NCBI GenBank assembly: GCA_963781725.1 | Contig: CAWAGV010000002.1 | Location: 3,348,001 to 3,412,000, forward strand | DNA from: BOG-931 sp963781725 | Lineage (GTDB): Bacteria; Pseudomonadota; Alphaproteobacteria; Rhizobiales; Xanthobacteraceae | DNA: 64,000 bases | Reading direction: 5' to 3' | In this document: positions 60,524 through 64,000 of the stretch, piece by piece | How positions within the stretch are numbered: position 1 is the first letter of the stretch | How the letters are laid out: each line of letters starts with the position of its first letter | The notes under the pieces: model-generated | What the model was told of the DNA's origin: nothing | What the model saw: the letters and a program-made list of their open reading frames with translations, nothing else | The model's database searches: none | Made by a program: the position numbers and the translations under genes

Positions 60524-61192
60524 TCAATGCTTGGCCGTCACCGTGGTGATCGCGGACGGCAGGTCTGCATAAGAACTGATGATCCGATCCGGATGCAATG
60601 TTTCGATCGGCGCTTCGGTGTAGCCGAAATCCACGGCAATCACCGGCACGCTCGCTGCGCGCGCGGTGCGAATATCCGTTCCGGAGTCGCCCACCATCAC
60701 CGCCAGCTTCGGATCGCCGCCGGCACGCTCGATGGTGCCCAATAAAATTTTCGGGTCGGGCTTCATCACCTTGAACGTGTCCTGTCCGCATATACAGGCA
60801 AAGTGCTGATCGAGTTTGAGCGCCTTAAGAAGCTTCACGGCGAGCCACTCGATCTTGTTGGTGCAGACCGCGAGGCGGTGGCCCTGCGCCGCCAATTGGT
60901 CGAGCGTTTTTTCGAGCAGCGGAAACGGGCGGGAGCGGTCGGCGATATGAGCCGAATAGTGCTCGATGAAGCCTTTGAACATCCGGTCGACGTCGGGCTT
61001 GCCGGCTTGCATGCCCCCGGCCGCCAGGGCGCGTTCGATCATGCCCCTCGCGCCACCGCCGATCATCGGCCGGGCATCCTCAAAGCTGACGCTGCGCAGA
61101 CCCTCGCGGGTCAGCGTGACATTGAGGGTATCGATGAGGTCCGGCGCGGTATCGATCAGCGTGCCGTCGAGATCAAAGGCAATCGTCAGCAT
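60524..61192 (-). CDS. gph: Phosphoglycolate phosphatase (HAD family)
   Basis: A 222-residue HAD hydrolase. Motif I FDLDGTLIDTAPDLIDTLN (nucleophile D8), motif II VCTNK, motif III K at FKVMKPDP and motif IV VGDSGTDIRTA. It dephosphorylates 2-phosphoglycolate from DNA repair or oxygenase activity. Divergent from rpiA (198 bases apart), another sugar-phosphate gene. Other HAD sugar phosphatases remain possible. Confidence 0.9.
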   Translation of the reverse strand: MLTIAFDLDGTLIDTAPDLIDTLNVTLTREGLRSVSFEDARPMIGGGARGMIERALAAGGMQAGKPDVDRMFKGFIEHYSAHIADRSRPFPLLEKTLDQLAAQGHRLAVCTNKIEWLAVKLLKALKLDQHFACICGQDTFKVMKPDPKILLGTIERAGGDPKLAVMVGDSGTDIRTARAASVPVIAVDFGYTEAPIETLHPDRIISSYADLPSAITTVTAKH

Positions 61193-61390
61193 GGTTGGCC
61201 TGAGGCGGATTTGACATCAGCGAGCCAGCGCGCCGCCAATCCGCGAAGGAATGTCGATCCGGGCTTCACTAGCATTTTATGTTGGCTGGTGTCCCGACCC
61301 CGAAGTCCGCATTGAGCAGCGGCGAACTGATGTGCAAACTCGAGGCTGAGACACTAGGATCGAAGCGCCAAGGCGGCTACACACCAGTTC

Positions 61391-62089
61391 ATGGATACGG
61401 AAGCTCAAAAACGCGCCGCGGCGGCTCGTGCGCTCGAATTTGTTCGTTCGGGGATGCGGCTCGGGCTCGGCACCGGCTCGACGGCGAAGCCCTTCGTCGA
61501 ACTGCTTGCCGAACGCGTCAAGGCAGGTCTCGACGTCATCGCCGTGCCCACGTCGGAAGCCACCCGGATGTTGGCCGAGCGCCTCGGTATCACTCTGACG
61601 ACCCTCGACGAGACGCCGGAGCTCGACCTGACGGTCGATGGTGCGGATGAAATTGCCCCCGATCTCACCCTGATCAAGGGCGGCGGCGGGGCATTGTTGC
61701 GCGAGAAGATCGTCGCCTCGGCTTCGGCAAGAATGGTGGTCATCGCCGATCAGTCAAAATGGGTGCCGGTCCTCGGCCGTTTCCCGCTGCCGATCGAAAT
61801 AGTGCCCTTTGGCGCCGGTTCGACCCGGCGGGCGATCGAGGCCGCCGCGGCGGAAGCCGGCTGCCCGGGCCCAATGACCCTCCGGAAGGGAAAAGACGGC
61901 CTTGCTTTCGTCACGGATGGCGGCCACTGGGTGCTGGATGCCCAATTACAGCGGATTCCGGACCCGCAAGAGCTTGCGGCCAGGCTCGCTGTGATCCCCG
62001 GCGTCATGGAACATGGCTTGTTCATCGGCCTCGCAGGGACTGCTATTGTCGCCGGTCCGGACGGGGTGCGCGTGATCGAGCAGCCCTGA
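61391..62089 (+). CDS. rpiA: Ribose 5-phosphate isomerase A
   Basis: A 232-residue pentose-phosphate enzyme. Conserved GLGTGSTAKPFVELL, VPTSEATRMLAERLG, DLTVDGADEIAPDLTLIKGG and GGALLREKIVA with the catalytic Lys/Glu. Normal length. A DUF2059 gene follows 27 bases later on the same strand. Confidence 0.96.
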   Translation: MDTEAQKRAAAARALEFVRSGMRLGLGTGSTAKPFVELLAERVKAGLDVIAVPTSEATRMLAERLGITLTTLDETPELDLTVDGADEIAPDLTLIKGGGGALLREKIVASASARMVVIADQSKWVPVLGRFPLPIEIVPFGAGSTRRAIEAAAAEAGCPGPMTLRKGKDGLAFVTDGGHWVLDAQLQRIPDPQELAARLAVIPGVMEHGLFIGLAGTAIVAGPDGVRVIEQP

Positions 62090-62116
62090 CTCGAGCCTTG
62101 AAAAGGAAATGCGCCT

Positions 62117-62635
62117 ATGATCGCCGGTATCTCGCTGCGGACCGCTGTGGCCGCAATAGTTGCGCTGGTCGCAATTGCCATCGTGAGGCCCGCTGCCGCG
62201 CAGGCCCCGGCGCAGCCGTCGCCCGGCGCCATGCTGCTTGCGAAGCAAATCGTTGAGCTCAAAGGCGTCAAGCAGATGATGGACCCGGTCGCGATCGGCG
62301 TCGTCGAGAAGGTCAAGTCCGTCATCATGCAGCAGAATTTCATGTTTCAGAAGGACATCAACGAAGTCACGGTCCAGCTGCACAAGGAATTCGACAGCCG
62401 CTCCAACGAACTGGTCGATACCGCCGCGCGCGCCTACGCCAGCCATTTTACCGAACCTGAGCTGAAGCAGATCCTGACGTTCTACCAATCGCCGGTCGGC
62501 CAGAAAATGATCGTTGAAGAGCCGAAAGCCATCGAAGACTCGATGCGCAGCGCCGGCCAATGGGCTGACGATCTGTCGGTCGACGTAATGAACCGGATGC
62601 GCGCTGAAATGAAAAAGCGCGGCCACGATATTTGA
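62117..62635 (+). CDS. Exported DUF2059 domain protein
   Basis: A 172-residue protein with a signal peptide (about 1-28, TAVAAIVALVAIAIVRPAAAQ). The DUF2059 helical domain spans about 95-160 (AYASHFTEPELKQILTFYQS, PVGQKMIVEEPKAIEDSMRS). Found beside rpiA and gor in related alphaproteobacteria; periplasmic role unknown. One base separates its stop from the gor start region. Confidence 0.9.
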   Translation: MIAGISLRTAVAAIVALVAIAIVRPAAAQAPAQPSPGAMLLAKQIVELKGVKQMMDPVAIGVVEKVKSVIMQQNFMFQKDINEVTVQLHKEFDSRSNELVDTAARAYASHFTEPELKQILTFYQSPVGQKMIVEEPKAIEDSMRSAGQWADDLSVDVMNRMRAEMKKRGHDI

Positions 62636-62636
62636 C

Positions 62637-64000
62637 ATGTCGGATTACGATTTCGATCTTTTCGTCATCGGCGGCGGTTCGGGCGGAGTTCGCGCAGCGC
62701 GGATCGCGGCACAACACGGCGCCCGTGTCGCATTGGCGGAAGAATATCGCCTCGGCGGCACCTGTGTGATCCGCGGCTGCGTGCCAAAGAAGCTTCTTGT
62801 CTACGCGTCGCGGTTTCACGGCGATTTCGAGGATGCCGCCGGCTTTGGCTGGACCGTCCCGCACGCTTCGTTCGACTGGAAAACGCTGATCGCCAACAAG
62901 GACAAGGAAATCGGGCGGCTCGAGACCGTTTACGGCACGCTGCTGGAAAAACCGGGCGTCAAGATATTCAGGAGCCGCGCCACGCTCCTTGATGCACATA
63001 CGGTGCAAGTGGCGAGCGGCGAGCGCGTCCGGGCTGCCTATGTGTTGATCTGCACCGGTGGGACGCCGAGTTACGGCGACCTTATTCCGGGGATTGAACA
63101 CGCCATTTCCTCCAATGAGGCGTTCCATCTCACTGCGTTTCCGCACCGCATTGTCATTCAGGGCGGCGGCTATATCGCGGTCGAGTTTGCCGGCATCTTC
63201 GCCGGGCTTGGCTCGCAAGTGACGCTGGTTTATCGCGGCGAGAATATCCTGCGCGGCTTCGATGACGACGTGCGCTCGCATCTGCGCGCCGATATGGAGA
63301 AGCGAGGTATCCGGGTCGTCACCGGCCGCACCGTCGCGGCGATCGAAAACCTCGGCGAGCATTATTCGGCGAGGCTGTCGGACGGCAATCATGTCACCGC
63401 GGACCGCGTCATGTTCGCGACCGGCCGGGTGCCGAACGTCAAAAATCTCGGTCTGGAACAGGCCGGGGTCAAAATCGGAAAGAACGGCGGGATCGCGGTC
63501 GACGAATATTCGCGGACCAGCGCCGGCAATATTTACGCCGTCGGCGACGTGACTAACCGGATCAATCTCACGCCGGTCGCGATCCGCGAGGGACATGCTT
63601 TTGCCGACACCGTATTTGGCGGCAAGCCGACGCTTGTCGATCATACCAACGTGCCGACGGCGGTATTCTCCGAGCCCGAAGTCGGCGCCGTAGGCCTGAC
63701 TGAAGGGGAGGCGCGCGCCCGGCTGGCGCGGACCGACGTCTACAAAGCGATGTTCCGGCCGCTCAAGGCGACCCTGTCCGGCCGCGACACCACCGTCCTG
63801 TTGAAGCTCATCGTCGACGGCATGACCGACCAGGTGGTGGGCTGCCACATCGTCGGAGAAGGCGCAGCCGAGATGGTGCAGATTGCCGCCATCGCCGTGA
63901 AAATGAAGGCGAAGAAGGCGGACTTCGACGCCACCATGGCGCTCCACCCGACCTTTGCCGAGGAGCTGGTGACCATGCGGACGCGGAGCGCGACCTACGC
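62637..64000 (+). CDS. gor: Glutathione-disulfide reductase (3' end outside window)
   Basis: 454 residues are visible and the frame runs off the end. FAD site (DLFVIGGGSGGVRAARIAAQ), redox disulphide in GGTCVIRGCVPKKLLVYA, NADP fold (IVIQGGGYIAVEFAGIFAGL) and the C-terminal catalytic His motif HPTFAEELVTM. Only a few C-terminal residues appear to be missing. ATG 62637 begins one base after the DUF2059 stop, so the three genes from rpiA probably form one operon. It keeps glutathione reduced using NADPH. Confidence 0.96.
   Translation, partial: MSDYDFDLFVIGGGSGGVRAARIAAQHGARVALAEEYRLGGTCVIRGCVPKKLLVYASRFHGDFEDAAGFGWTVPHASFDWKTLIANKDKEIGRLETVYGTLLEKPGVKIFRSRATLLDAHTVQVASGERVRAAYVLICTGGTPSYGDLIPGIEHAISSNEAFHLTAFPHRIVIQGGGYIAVEFAGIFAGLGSQVTLVYRGENILRGFDDDVRSHLRADMEKRGIRVVTGRTVAAIENLGEHYSARLSDGNHVTADRVMFATGRVPNVKNLGLEQAGVKIGKNGGIAVDEYSRTSAGNIYAVGDVTNRINLTPVAIREGHAFADTVFGGKPTLVDHTNVPTAVFSEPEVGAVGLTEGEARARLARTDVYKAMFRPLKATLSGRDTTVLLKLIVDGMTDQVVGCHIVGEGAAEMVQIAAIAVKMKAKKADFDATMALHPTFAEELVTMRTRSATY

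Overview
The window looks like the chromosome of an alphaproteobacterium of the order Hyphomicrobiales (Rhizobiales), closest in feel to the Bradyrhizobium / Pseudolabrys / Xanthobacteraceae group. The basis is the high GC content, the gene order of the ribosomal and RNA polymerase clusters (no rpsD in the alpha operon, adk after secY), the sequence style of RpoA and RplE, the ATP12 chaperone, and a CATGGCCGGG-type dispersed palindrome. No species call is possible from sequence alone.

Layout. 1-3250: the end of a sensor histidine kinase translationally coupled to a small Cys-rich secreted protein, a TctC/Bug-type periplasmic solute receptor and a NodB-fold polysaccharide deacetylase. 3303-10551: an accessory segment that starts at tRNA-Gly(TCC) and ends at a 15-base copy of that tRNA's 3' end. 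It holds a DUF1254/DUF1214 secreted protein, a miniature internally deleted copy of a nearby gene, three orphan small genes, a LuxR-type regulator, a formamide-utilisation operon (fmdA, amiS/ureI-type channel, fmdB) and a frameshifted crcB. 10587-12028: a DUF3828 gene, tRNA-Trp(CCA) and two previously easy-to-miss tandem membrane microproteins. 12028-25518: secE-nusG-rplKA, then an opposite-strand MetE-like gene, then rplJL-rpoBC. 25602-26291: a ModA-like binding protein without a signal peptide. 26693-45395: one almost unbroken str-S10-spc-alpha supercluster (rpsL, rpsG, fusA, tuf, rpsJ through secY, adk, rpsM, rpsK, rpoA, rplQ). 45569-50530: dihaem cytochrome c, HtrA/Deg protease, rarA and an RluA-family pseudouridine synthase. 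50583-52863: a small secreted protein and an ArsR regulator followed by three SRPBCC/AHSA1 proteins in one coupled operon. 52864-57521: a 2-oxoacid:ferredoxin oxidoreductase operon with an FAD/NAD(P)H Fe-S partner, whose beta-subunit gene carries a one-base frameshift. 57854-64000: atp12, moaA, a proline-rich lipoprotein, gph, rpiA, a DUF2059 protein and glutathione reductase (cut by the window end).

How it works together. Most of the window is the core transcription/translation engine, with visible promoters (rpsL, rpsM), leaders (rplJ, rpoB) and strong terminators (after rpoC and rplQ). Several core proteins carry unusual low-complexity tails: L5 (N-terminal, charged), S19 (C-terminal, alanine-rich), adenylate kinase (C-terminal, lysine-rich) and the pseudouridine synthase (N-terminal, Arg/Gly repeat). 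The accessory segment next to tRNA-Gly adds nitrogen scavenging from formamide. No insertion sequence, integrase, CRISPR array or rRNA gene was seen. The three single-base insertions (two in crcB, one in korB) are either real decay or read errors and should be checked first. The best candidates for something undescribed are the two GCFMTAP-motif microproteins at 11260-11725, the ORF-bounded miniature DUF3828 copy at 4977-5054, and the palindrome at 52852-52875 that encodes the last codons and the stop on both strands.
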